A DNA stretch of 15,588 nucleotides from Betaproteobacteria bacterium (GCA_025354965.1 JANXLW010000098.1:1-15588); one strand, 5' to 3'. Numbered from the stretch's first letter, positions 1 to 7,247 are shown. Notes: a model not told the origin generated them from the sequence alone. Made by a program: numbers and translations.

Positions 1-185
1 GGGCCAAACTCACAAACGGGCGTTTGCTGCAATACCGCGTCGGCGATGGCCGGCACACCAGGCAACACCAATCGCACGTCGGCACCCAGTGCCGTCAATG
101 CCTGCGGCAATGCGCCAAGCACATCGGCCAGACCACCGGTCTTGAGCACAGGAAAAATTTCAGCCGCAACCTGCAGGACTTTCAT
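1..185 (-). CDS. glgA: Glycogen synthase GlgA, N-terminal fragment (cut by window edge)
   Basis: Only the first 61 codons are present; the gene runs off the left edge. The N-terminus reads MKVLQVAAEIFPVLKTGGLA and continues with DV. The KTGGLADV motif (residues 15-22) is the ADP-glucose-binding signature of bacterial GT5 glycogen/starch synthases, which extend alpha-1,4-glucan chains from ADP-glucose in the cytoplasm. The start is the ATG at 185, with a GAAGG ribosome site just upstream that overlaps the end of glgC. The gap to the glgC stop is only 8 bases, so the two are very likely co-transcribed and act in sequence: GlgC makes ADP-glucose and GlgA uses it. The identification is secure for the visible part; nothing can be said about the C-terminal half. 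Confidence 0.93.
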   Translation of the reverse strand, partial: MKVLQVAAEIFPVLKTGGLADVLGALPQALTALGADVRLVLPGVPAIADAVLQQTPVCEFG

Positions 186-193
186 TTTTGCCT

Positions 194-1462
194 TCAGGCG
201 TTGAGCTTGGCAAGCATCGCCTGCGTCACCAGCGTGATGCCGCTTTCGGTGCGGAAGAATCTCTGTGCATCCAGCTGCGCGTTCTCGCCAATCACCATAC
301 CCTCGGGAATGTGGCAACCTCGGTCCACCACGACCCGATTAAGCCTGACGCTGCGGCCGATCTGAACATCGGGCAGCACCACCGACCAGTCCACACTCGA
401 GTATGAATGCACGCGCACGCTTGAAAATAGCACCGAACGAAACACCTTGCCCGAGATGATGCTGCCGCCAGACACCAGGGACTCGATCGCCATGCCGCGC
501 CGGTTTTCCAGGTTGTGCACAAACTTGGCCGGCGCCAGTTGCGGCTGGTAGGTCGAGATCGGCCAATGTGTGTCGTACAGATTCAACAGCGGATCGGTGG
601 CCGTCAGATCAATATTGGCGTCCCAATAAGAGTCGATCGTGCCGACGTCGCGCCAGTAGGGTGCCTCATCGGCACCGCTGGTCACACAACTCATCGAGAA
701 TGGATGCGCCAGCGCACAGCCATTTCTCACCGCGCGAGGAATGATGTCTTTGCCGAAATCATGGGTTGATTCGGGGTCGGCCATGTCGCGCGCCAACTCG
801 GCATATAGATACTTGGCGTTGAAGATGTAGATGCCCATACTGGCCAGCGATACATCAGGTTTTCCTGGCAGCGAAGGAGGATCGGCCGGCTTTTCTACAA
901 AGTCAGTGATGCGCCACTGCGCATCAACCGCCATCACGCCAAAAGCCGTGGCTTCGCTGCGCGCGACTTCAATGCAGGCCACTGTGCACTCGGCGCCCTT
1001 GGCCACATGGTCGGCCAGCATCAGCGCGTAATTCATCTTGTAAATGTGATCGCCACCGAGCACCACCACATAGTCGGCGTCATAGCTGTCCAGGATGTCC
1101 TGATTTTGTGACACCGCGTCTGCCGTGCCGCGGTACCAATACTCTTCGTTCATGCGCTGCTGGGCCGGCAGAAGATCCACGAACTCATTCATCTCGCTTT
1201 TCAGAAAGGCCCAGCCGCGCTGCAGGTGGCGCAGCAGACTGTGCGACTTGTATTGGGTGATGACACCGATGCGGCGAATGCCGGAGTTCAGACAATTCGA
1301 CAGCGCAAAGTCGACGATGCGAAACTTGCCACCGAAGTAAACTGCCGGTTTGGCGCGCCGGTCGGTCAAATCGCGCAAGCGACTGCCGCGCCCGCCAGCC
1401 AGAACCAGTGCGATGGCGCGCTTGGGCAAGTCAAGCTGGCGCGCGAGATCTATCGATTGCAT
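194..1462 (-). CDS. glgC: Glucose-1-phosphate adenylyltransferase (ADP-glucose pyrophosphorylase)
   Basis: This 422-residue protein has the normal length for bacterial GlgC. It makes ADP-glucose and pyrophosphate from glucose-1-phosphate and ATP, the committed step of glycogen synthesis. Visible motifs: the nucleotide-binding loop LAGGRGSRL (residues 21-29) followed by KPAVYFGGKFRIVDF, YWYRGTADA (108-116), the catalytic-region GGDHIYKM with Asp138, and FVEKP (188-192), which binds the sugar phosphate in this family. The C-terminal part carries the repetitive hydrophobic pattern of a left-handed beta-helix. The start ATG at 1462 follows a very strong ribosome site (CCGGAGG, 4 bases away). It lies 59 bases downstream of the transporter-GH17 fusion, on the same strand, and 8 bases before glgA. 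The position at the end of a beta-glucan cluster suggests coupling of released glucose to storage (inference). Confidence 0.96.
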   Translation of the reverse strand: MQSIDLARQLDLPKRAIALVLAGGRGSRLRDLTDRRAKPAVYFGGKFRIVDFALSNCLNSGIRRIGVITQYKSHSLLRHLQRGWAFLKSEMNEFVDLLPAQQRMNEEYWYRGTADAVSQNQDILDSYDADYVVVLGGDHIYKMNYALMLADHVAKGAECTVACIEVARSEATAFGVMAVDAQWRITDFVEKPADPPSLPGKPDVSLASMGIYIFNAKYLYAELARDMADPESTHDFGKDIIPRAVRNGCALAHPFSMSCVTSGADEAPYWRDVGTIDSYWDANIDLTATDPLLNLYDTHWPISTYQPQLAPAKFVHNLENRRGMAIESLVSGGSIISGKVFRSVLFSSVRVHSYSSVDWSVVLPDVQIGRSVRLNRVVVDRGCHIPEGMVIGENAQLDAQRFFRTESGITLVTQAMLAKLNA

Positions 1463-1477
1463 GTTTCCTCCGGATAT

Positions 1478-1493
1478 TTTCGAAGCTTTGAAA
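1478..1493. promoter_or_regulatory. 16-bp near-perfect palindrome in front of glgC
   Basis: TTTCGAAGCTTTGAAA reads almost the same on both strands: 14 of 16 positions are symmetric around AAGCTT. It lies in the 59-base gap between the fusion gene stop and the glgC ribosome site. On the minus strand it is not followed by a T-run, so it does not look like a standard intrinsic terminator. It could be an operator, an mRNA-processing hairpin or chance. The function is not established. Confidence 0.3.
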
Positions 1494-1521
1494 TGTTACC
1501 GTGAGCTGGTGGCACGTTTGT

Positions 1522-3930
1522 CTAGGCATATTTAAGCTTGCCATCCTTGTCCCAGAGTCCCCAATAGGCACCAACATCACCTTCCGCGCCAACTTTCCAG
1601 GCCTCGTCGAAGGCGGAGAAATAGAAAACCTCGACGCCATCCTGACGCGCCCAAAGTTGCGTGTCAATGAAGTAGCGCATGGCATCCGGCGCCGAGGGCT
1701 GCGCACCGTGGAACGGGCTGCCCTGATCGGGCCAACCAGTCTCGCTGACGATCACCCGTTTGCCATGGGCCACTGCGACGGTGCGCCGGACCATGCTCTG
1801 CATGTATTCAATGGCTTGCTCGCGCGGGCAACCTTCCCAGAACGGGTAGCAGTTGGTCAGCACCACGTCGCAGGCGGCGGTTATGCGCGGATGCTTCTCG
1901 AACAGGTAATAGGCATCGACATAACCCACCTGCACACCTGGCAATGCCTGCTTGACGCGCTCGATGATGGCGAGCAATTCGTCCTCGGACATATCTTCCC
2001 GCAACAGGACCTCGTTGCCAATGGCCACGATGTTGGCGTGACCGGCGCGAGCCACTTCGATAACGCCCGCGATTTCGCGCTCATTGATTTGGCGATCGGT
2101 ACCGAGCCAGGCACCGACCAGAGTCCGCATGCCCAATTCATGCGCAATGGCCGGCGTCTGCTGGTGGCCGTCGGTACACGAAAAGGTACGGACCCAGCGC
2201 GTGTAAGGGCGCACCAGATTCAGCCGGGCGCGGATCTGTTCGGCGCTGACTTGTGAACCCGGCGCCTGCCCCTGCAGGTAAGGGCTGAAGCACAGGCCGT
2301 GCATACCGGCTTGAAATACCGACCGGAACTCCTCGGCCAAAGCCGCTTGCTGCTGCGGGGTCAGCTGTGTTGGCAAACCGGCACCCGCCGCGGTGTTTGC
2401 AATCTTGCCCGCCCAGGCTGGATGGAGTGGCGCGGAAGGCGCGGTGCGCGACACTGGTTCGATGTTGACTTCGGAAATGATGGTGTCGACGAATCCGCTT
2501 GCTGCTGCCAATTGGGGAGCCGCCGCCACCGGCTGCGAGACTGGCTGCAACGCTGAGGCGTCGTCGGCATGAGGCTCGCGGGCGCGCCGCTTCGCCAGTT
2601 CGTCGCTCATCGTTTTCACCGTCGCTTCGTCAAGCTGGTAGAACCAGAGCGCAACCATGGCGATGATGGCACCGGCGGCTGGAATGATGCTCATCATCAG
2701 CATGATGCCGTCGATGGCGCGCGGTCCCTGGGCCATGTTGGGAACGTAGTCGAAATAGGCCAGCAGCCAACCGGTGCCAGCGCCGCCGATAGCCCAGCCA
2801 AACTTCTGCGCCAATGAGGCGGCGGAGAAGATCAGGCCGGTCGCACGGCGGCCCCACTTCCACTCCGAATAATCGGCGGTGTCGGCGTACATGGCCCAGA
2901 CCAACGGGGCGGTCGGTGCGGCGCAGAAACTGATCAGCGCATGAGCGGCCCAGACCAGTGGCACATTGGCTGGCGGGACGTAGTAAAAGCCGATCGTCAA
3001 CAATGCCGTCAGTGCCATCGCCACCATGTAGAAGTTGCGCTTGCCAAAGCGCTTGGAGAGTGGCGAGGTCACCATCACGCCGCCAATAAATGCCAGTGCA
3101 CCGGTGGTCATGACGGGACCAAAGTACTGCTTGCCGTTCGGCACCACATAGTCGAAGTAGTAAATGATCACCGTGCCACGGATATTGGCGTAGGTGAGTG
3201 CTGCAATACCGACAACGCACAACACCACCCAGGGCGTGTTGCGAAACAGGTCGCGCACATCAGTCTTGAGCGAAGTCTGCTGTTCCTCAGGCGGTTGCAC
3301 CCTCTCTTTGGTCATGAGAAAAGTGGCGATGAACAGCACGACGGCAACTACTGCGTAAACGACCATCGCCATTTGCCAACCGTGCGGTGACGTGTCTTTG
3401 CCACCGAAGTATTCCACCAGCGGAATGGCGGTATTGACGATGATAAAAACCGGCAGCAGCGCCATCACGAAACGGTACGACGAGGCGCTGGTTCGATCCT
3501 CCGAGCTGGGGGTCAGCACCCCCAGCAGCGCCGAATAAGGAATGTTGATGGCCGAATAGGCGATCATCATCAAAGTCAATGTGATGTAGGCGTAGACGAT
3601 CTTCGCCGTACCGTCAAAACTCGGGGTGGTGAAGGCCAGTACCGCCGTCAACGCCATCGGCAAGGCCATCCAGATCAGATAGGGCCTGAAGTGGCCCCAG
3701 CGCGTGTTGGTGCGGTCAGCAATGGTGCCAATCATTGGGTCGATCACAGCATCGGCAACACGGGTCACCAGCATCATGGTGCCCATCGTCGCCGCACCGA
3801 GAAGAAAAACATCGGTGTAAAACTTGGCGATGTAAATCGAGAACATCTGCCAGAACAGATTGGACGCCAGGTCGCCGAAACCGTAGCCGATCTTTTCGGT
3901 TACGGAGAGTTTTTGTGTATCGCTTGCCAT
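1522..3930 (-). CDS. GPH-family sugar:cation symporter fused to a GH17 beta-1,3-glucanase-like domain
   Basis: One uninterrupted 802-residue frame. Residues ~10-440 are a 12-helix glycoside-pentoside-hexuronide (MelB-type) symporter: the GYGFGDLASNL start, RVADAVIDPMIGTIADRT with acidic residues in helix 2, TRWGHFRPYL in loop 2-3, and YADTADYSEWKWGRRATG in the second half. Residues ~441-525 are an Ala/Pro-rich linker without membrane segments. Residues ~526-802 are a GH17 TIM-barrel domain with the acid/base Glu640 in VAIGNEV and the nucleophile Glu730 in VSETGWP, so both catalytic residues are kept. MelB-type carriers have a cytoplasmic C-terminus, which would place the GH17 domain inside the cell, where it could cut or rearrange a beta-glucoside as it enters (inference). 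Start ATG 3930 has GGAGA 5 bases upstream, overlapping the stop of the small membrane protein gene (stop ends at 3940). The GH17 half is a paralog of the enzyme at 5351-6325. Family calls are firm; substrate is inferred from neighbours. Confidence 0.9.
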   Translation of the reverse strand: MASDTQKLSVTEKIGYGFGDLASNLFWQMFSIYIAKFYTDVFLLGAATMGTMMLVTRVADAVIDPMIGTIADRTNTRWGHFRPYLIWMALPMALTAVLAFTTPSFDGTAKIVYAYITLTLMMIAYSAINIPYSALLGVLTPSSEDRTSASSYRFVMALLPVFIIVNTAIPLVEYFGGKDTSPHGWQMAMVVYAVVAVVLFIATFLMTKERVQPPEEQQTSLKTDVRDLFRNTPWVVLCVVGIAALTYANIRGTVIIYYFDYVVPNGKQYFGPVMTTGALAFIGGVMVTSPLSKRFGKRNFYMVAMALTALLTIGFYYVPPANVPLVWAAHALISFCAAPTAPLVWAMYADTADYSEWKWGRRATGLIFSAASLAQKFGWAIGGAGTGWLLAYFDYVPNMAQGPRAIDGIMLMMSIIPAAGAIIAMVALWFYQLDEATVKTMSDELAKRRAREPHADDASALQPVSQPVAAAPQLAAASGFVDTIISEVNIEPVSRTAPSAPLHPAWAGKIANTAAGAGLPTQLTPQQQAALAEEFRSVFQAGMHGLCFSPYLQGQAPGSQVSAEQIRARLNLVRPYTRWVRTFSCTDGHQQTPAIAHELGMRTLVGAWLGTDRQINEREIAGVIEVARAGHANIVAIGNEVLLREDMSEDELLAIIERVKQALPGVQVGYVDAYYLFEKHPRITAACDVVLTNCYPFWEGCPREQAIEYMQSMVRRTVAVAHGKRVIVSETGWPDQGSPFHGAQPSAPDAMRYFIDTQLWARQDGVEVFYFSAFDEAWKVGAEGDVGAYWGLWDKDGKLKYA
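1528..2304 (-). repeat. Paralogous GH17 copy A (within the fusion gene)
   Basis: These 259 codons match 5369-6145 in the same orientation and without a gap: about 77% amino-acid identity by manual count, with obvious nucleotide similarity. They mark an ancient in-cluster duplication of a GH17 domain. The difference at synonymous and many non-synonymous sites argues against a very recent copy or an assembly error. Confidence 0.8.
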
Positions 3931-3939
3931 TCTGATCTC

Positions 3940-4374
3940 CTACACCAAAAGTAAATTTGCCAGGGCCAGCAGCCACAGCGCGCCAAAAACAAAAGGCAGG
4001 GCCTGGGCCGCCCAGCGACCGCGATGCCGGGAACGGCTGGCAGGAGAAAGCCTGCATAGCTGACCCAGCCCGGCGGCGTCGAATTGCTTGTGAATCTCCT
4101 CCGTGGCGGCAATCGCGGTGAAGATGCCAACACCGATTAGGGCGGCAATCGCCATGCCGAACAGGGGAAAACCGAAGATCAACCATTTGGCATGCGATCC
4201 GGACTGGGTGCCATAGGCGGTAAACAACAATCCTTCCGACATGATGAGCCACATCAGGCGATGGTTGACAAGATTGTCTTCATGCGTCCATTGCTCGCGA
4301 AAAGCACGGTACAACTCCCAGTCTGGCGGCGCAACGGGGACCTGTGGGTAGGGATGGGCGGTGGATTTTTCCAT
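3940..4374 (-). CDS. Small integral membrane protein, function unknown
   Basis: A 144-residue protein that I do not recognise as a named family. The first ~38 residues are polar and Pro-rich, with WTHEDNLVNHRLMWLIMSEG leading into a weakly hydrophobic segment (about 40-56). A clear membrane helix follows at about 64-90, then a basic loop (SRSRHRGR, 113-120) and a final helix at about 122-143. No signal peptide or catalytic motif is visible. The gene sits 23 bases after a GH17 gene and 9 bases before the transporter-GH17 fusion, whose ribosome site it overlaps, so it is very probably translated from the same mRNA. An accessory role for the transporter or the membrane is possible, but that rests on context only. 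Confidence 0.75.
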   Translation of the reverse strand: MEKSTAHPYPQVPVAPPDWELYRAFREQWTHEDNLVNHRLMWLIMSEGLLFTAYGTQSGSHAKWLIFGFPLFGMAIAALIGVGIFTAIAATEEIHKQFDAAGLGQLCRLSPASRSRHRGRWAAQALPFVFGALWLLALANLLLV

Positions 4375-4397
4375 GGTGAGCCCACAAGGTTGGCGCG

Positions 4398-5351
4398 TCA
4401 GGCGATACTCGCCATTTCAAGCTCGGCATAGAGCTCGCGCATCACCAGCTTGGGACGACGGTCAACGGTAAACAGGCCCCAATGCTTTTCCGGCTCCATC
4501 GGGTCGGCGGAACCTTTCCAGGGTTCATCAAAAGCTTCAAAGACGAAGATCATGATGCCGCTCTGGCGCGACCAGTCCATCAGGTCCTGGTAGTAAATGG
4601 CCTGCAGTTCCTGCGACGAATTGTGCGGCTGGATACCACGGCCATTCGAGTTGGTGGCCCAACCAGCTTCGGTGATCACAATCGGCTTGCCGGGATAGAG
4701 CCTGGCAACGCTTTCGACGTTGTCCTTGGTGTACGCCAAGGCCTCATGCACATGCTTGTATTCCCATACCGGGTAGGTATGCACCGAGATGAAATCCACC
4801 TCGGCCACCAGCTCGCGCAGCTTGTACTGCCAGGGCACGTAATTTTCGCAAAAGGTGACGGGCTGCGTGACGCGCTGCTTGACGCGCCTCACATAGTCAA
4901 TCATTTGGCTGACGGGTACAAAATGATCGGTCCAGTCAACCGTGGCTTCATTGCCCACAGCGACCGAGAAAACGATGTCCCGGTACTGACCCGCCAGTGC
5001 AATCAGCCGCTCCAGTTCGGCCGCATTGGCGTCCATGCCGAGCTCGAGTTGCTCTTCGCTGTAGGTACCACCCCAGGGACAGCCAAAGTTGTTCATCTCG
5101 GGGCCCAGATAGGCACCCAGCATGACCTGAAAATCAAGCCCGTCCTGGCGAATCACCTGCAGCACCCGCTGGGCATGCGGCGTGCAGTCATACAGGCGCA
5201 AGTAGCGCCAGTTTTTTTGCAGAATGAGCAGGTCCTGGCGAATCTCGTCGAGTGAGGGATAGCTTTGCTGGTCCGGACTCTGGCCATGCCGGTAGCCCGA
5301 GTAGCAAATCGCATTGCCAGGTTTCAGGCTCAGCATGGGTGCCATTCGCAT
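4398..5351 (-). CDS. GH17 glycosyl hydrolase, divergent member (beta-1,3-glucanase-like)
   Basis: A 317-residue cytoplasmic-type protein with no signal peptide. GH17 hallmarks are visible: ICYSGYR at the first barrel strand, LRLYDC (51-56), the acid/base Glu135 in VAVGNEA, HTYPVWEY (191-198), the nucleophile Glu228 in VITEAGWA, and FEAFDEPWKG followed by EKHWGLF near the end. GH17 enzymes cleave or transglycosylate beta-1,3-glucans with retention. It is clearly more distant from the other two GH17 domains here than they are from each other, suggesting a different linkage preference or a transfer role (inference). The start was placed at ATG 5351, which overlaps the upstream stop as TGATG and indicates translational coupling. 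The open frame continues upstream to 5405, but that would overlap the neighbour by 18 codons. An ATG two codons downstream (5345) is an alternative. Confidence 0.88.
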   Translation of the reverse strand: MRMAPMLSLKPGNAICYSGYRHGQSPDQQSYPSLDEIRQDLLILQKNWRYLRLYDCTPHAQRVLQVIRQDGLDFQVMLGAYLGPEMNNFGCPWGGTYSEEQLELGMDANAAELERLIALAGQYRDIVFSVAVGNEATVDWTDHFVPVSQMIDYVRRVKQRVTQPVTFCENYVPWQYKLRELVAEVDFISVHTYPVWEYKHVHEALAYTKDNVESVARLYPGKPIVITEAGWATNSNGRGIQPHNSSQELQAIYYQDLMDWSRQSGIMIFVFEAFDEPWKGSADPMEPEKHWGLFTVDRRPKLVMRELYAELEMASIA

Positions 5352-6325
5352 CACGCCAGGCCCCCGAGGTATTTGGGCTGTCCGTCCTTGTCCCACAAAC
5401 CCCAATAGGCGCCCACATCGCCCTCGGCACCGACCTTCCAGGCTTCATCGAAGGCAGCGAAGTAGAAGACCTCCACATTGTCGCGCTGGGCCCAGGCGCA
5501 GGTGTCCACAAAGTAGCGCATGGCACCTGCCACGGACGGCACTGCACCATGAAACGCCGTGCCCTTGTCGGGCCAGCCGGTTTCACTAACGATGACTTTT
5601 TTGCCGGCCGCCACCGCGGTGGTGCGTCGAACCATGTTTTGCATATAGGCCAGCGCCTGGTCCAGCGGACAACCCTCCCAGAACGGGTAGCAGTTGGTCA
5701 GCAGCACGTCGCAGGCAGCGGTGATGCGCGGGTGCTTCTCGAACAGATAGTAGGCGTCGACATAACCGACCTGAACGCCTGGCAACGCGTCTTTCACACG
5801 CTGGATGCAGGCCAGCAGTTCGTCCTCGCTGAGGTCTTCGCGCAGCATCACTTCATTACCCACCGCCACCAGGTCGGCATGGCCGGCACGGGCCACGGCA
5901 ATCGCGCCCTCCATCTCGCGCTCGTTGATATCGCGGTCGGTGCCCAGCCAGGCTCCCACCAGTGTTTTTAAACCGCACTCATGGGCGATGCGCGGAATCG
6001 ACTCGTTGCCCTCGGTGCAAGAAAAACTGCGCACCCACCGTGTGTAAGGCTTGATGATTTCAAGCCGTGCCCGAATTTGCGCCTCACCCAGCTGCGTACC
6101 TGGGCCCTGGCCATCGAGGTAAGGACTGAAGCACAGACCATGCGTACCACGCCGCAGGGTTTCCTTGAAGGCTGCACTCAGCGCATCGCGCAGGGTCGCC
6201 GTCAGTACCGGCAAGGCTGGCGCGTGTGACGGGTGGGTCGAGCCCGGCGTGAATAGCACACCGTGCGCGTCGGCATTCGCCGGGTCCGAGCCCCACTGAT
6301 GGGCGGGGTTGCTGCTTTTGGACAT
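5351..6325 (-). CDS. GH17 glycosyl hydrolase, stand-alone paralog of the fusion's GH17 domain
   Basis: A 324-residue protein. Residues 1-40 are a polar, low-complexity lead with no signal peptide; the GH17 barrel runs from about 45 to 319. Catalytic residues are Glu158 (VAVGNEV, acid/base) and Glu248 (VSETGWP, nucleophile). NCYPFWEGCP, AFDEAWK and GAYWGLWD are also present. Residues 61-319 align without a gap to residues 543-801 of the transporter fusion, with about 199 of 259 identical by manual count. The likely role is hydrolysis or transglycosylation of beta-1,3-gluco-oligosaccharides in the cytoplasm. The start chosen is ATG 6325, 5 bases after the GH16 stop. A TTG at 6334 would overlap that stop as TTGA, but its ribosome site would be too close. 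The 3' end overlaps the next GH17 gene by one base. Confidence 0.9.
   Translation of the reverse strand: MSKSSNPAHQWGSDPANADAHGVLFTPGSTHPSHAPALPVLTATLRDALSAAFKETLRRGTHGLCFSPYLDGQGPGTQLGEAQIRARLEIIKPYTRWVRSFSCTEGNESIPRIAHECGLKTLVGAWLGTDRDINEREMEGAIAVARAGHADLVAVGNEVMLREDLSEDELLACIQRVKDALPGVQVGYVDAYYLFEKHPRITAACDVLLTNCYPFWEGCPLDQALAYMQNMVRRTTAVAAGKKVIVSETGWPDKGTAFHGAVPSVAGAMRYFVDTCAWAQRDNVEVFYFAAFDEAWKVGAEGDVGAYWGLWDKDGQPKYLGGLA
5369..6145 (-). repeat. Paralogous GH17 copy B (stand-alone gene)
   Basis: Partner of the copy at 1528-2304, same strand, about 3.8 kb away. The longest identical stretches surround the catalytic and substrate-binding segments, for example the run from LPGVQVGYVD through ITAACDV. 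This is consistent with both copies remaining functional. Confidence 0.8.
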
Positions 6326-6330
6326 TTTCT

Positions 6331-7233
6331 TCAAGCCTTCTTCTGGTAGGGCAAACGACCTTTGCCAATCGGTTTGACATCGCCGTAGCCACCGACCTTG
6401 TCGTAGACCCGCACATAGTCCACCACCATCTCGGCCGGAAATTTCGTGTCCGGATTCGGGTGACCTGGAAAGTTACCGCCAACCGCAACATTCATCACCA
6501 GGTAAAAAGGCTGGTCAAACGGGGCCGGCCACGGGTTGATGTCGGCCTTGCGTTTGGCAACCACACCGGCGCCATCAACTTTTTTGCTGCAACTCCACCA
6601 AAACGTCTGTGTCGCCCACAGCACGCCGTCCAGCAGCCAACGAATCTCGCCGGGCTCCCACTCGACGGTGTAAACATGCCAATCACTGACCGTGCTGCCA
6701 CCGGGCAGGTCGTACACGTGGGTAACCAGTTCGCGCGCCGGAAAGCCAGAGCCAAAATGAATGGTGCCCAAAGTCTGGCCTGGTTTTTCGCCAACGATCT
6801 CCATCACGTCAATCTCGCCCGAGGCGGCCCAGCCGCCGTACTTGTCATCCTGCGGCAGCATCCACAGCGCCGGCCACATGCCCTTGCCCCAAGGCACCTT
6901 GGCACGAAACTCGAACTTTCCATAGGTCTTTGTAAACAACGGCGTGCCATCGCGCTTGCGGGTTTTCAAACGAGCCGAGGTATAGCCACAACCGTGCAGC
7001 GATTCCTTCAGCGCGCGAATCGTCAGCAAGCTGTCCTTGACCGACACATTGGCCAGTTCGCGCGTGTAGTACTGCAGCTCCTCATTGCCCCAGCCTTCGA
7101 TCCAGCTGTGGGTTTTGTAGTCGAAGAAGCCGTTGCCAATGTCGAAGTCCCATTTCGACAGGTCAACGCTGTCGCCATCAAACTCGTCACTCCAGACGAG
7201 CTTCCATTTGGTTTTTTGTTTGCCAGTCGCCAC
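6331..7233 (-). CDS. GH16 endo-beta-1,3-glucanase (laminarinase-type), no signal peptide
   Basis: A 300-residue protein consisting almost only of a GH16 beta-jelly-roll domain. The catalytic signature ExDxxE is intact in GEIDVMEIVG (Glu140 nucleophile, Asp142, Glu145 acid/base). Other family marks are LVWSDEFDG (12-20), YGKFEFRAKVP, GMWPALWMLP, DWHVYTVEW, FYLVMNVAVGG and DYVRVYD. The spacing of the ExDxxE site fits the bacterial laminarinase/lichenase-like groups that cut internal beta-1,3 (or mixed) glucan bonds. The start is assigned to GTG 7233: the ribosome site AAAGGAG (7240-7246) lies 6 bases upstream, and the mature-like sequence begins at residue 9. The frame stays open to 7536 but only by overlapping the ABC ATPase gene. 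No signal peptide can be drawn from any start, which is unusual for a laminarinase. It lies 14 bases after the ATPase stop. Confidence 0.92.
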   Translation of the reverse strand: MATGKQKTKWKLVWSDEFDGDSVDLSKWDFDIGNGFFDYKTHSWIEGWGNEELQYYTRELANVSVKDSLLTIRALKESLHGCGYTSARLKTRKRDGTPLFTKTYGKFEFRAKVPWGKGMWPALWMLPQDDKYGGWAASGEIDVMEIVGEKPGQTLGTIHFGSGFPARELVTHVYDLPGGSTVSDWHVYTVEWEPGEIRWLLDGVLWATQTFWWSCSKKVDGAGVVAKRKADINPWPAPFDQPFYLVMNVAVGGNFPGHPNPDTKFPAEMVVDYVRVYDKVGGYGDVKPIGKGRLPYQKKA

Positions 7234-7239
7234 CAACTG

Positions 7240-7246
7240 CTCCTTT
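7240..7246 (-). promoter_or_regulatory. Ribosome binding site that fixes the GH16 GTG start
   Basis: On the minus strand the sequence reads AAAGGAG, then six bases, then GTG. No ATG is present at a suitable place, so this site supports the non-standard start at 7233. A TTG immediately before the GTG is only 3 bases from GGAG and less likely. Confidence 0.7.
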
Positions 7247-7247
7247 G

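Noticed and set aside
1501..2256. 251-codon plus-strand frame
   Set aside because: Antisense to the GH17 domain of the fusion gene. A similar antisense frame appears opposite the paralogous GH17 at 5252-5971, which shows that it is a by-product of the coding sequence rather than a separate gene.
2304..2610. Internal start giving a free GH17 domain from the fusion gene
   Set aside because: Of the in-frame Met codons bounding the linker, Met441 has no convincing ribosome site and Met543 lies already inside the GH17 domain, so nothing supports a separate product.
2630..3220. 196-codon minus-strand frame overlapping the symporter
   Set aside because: It is an alternate frame inside the symporter gene with an Arg/His-rich product and no recognisable domain.
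6326..6334. TTG start for the stand-alone GH17, overlapping the GH16 stop (TTGA)
   Set aside because: The upstream AAGG would be too close to the TTG. The ATG at 6325 is three codons further and better placed.
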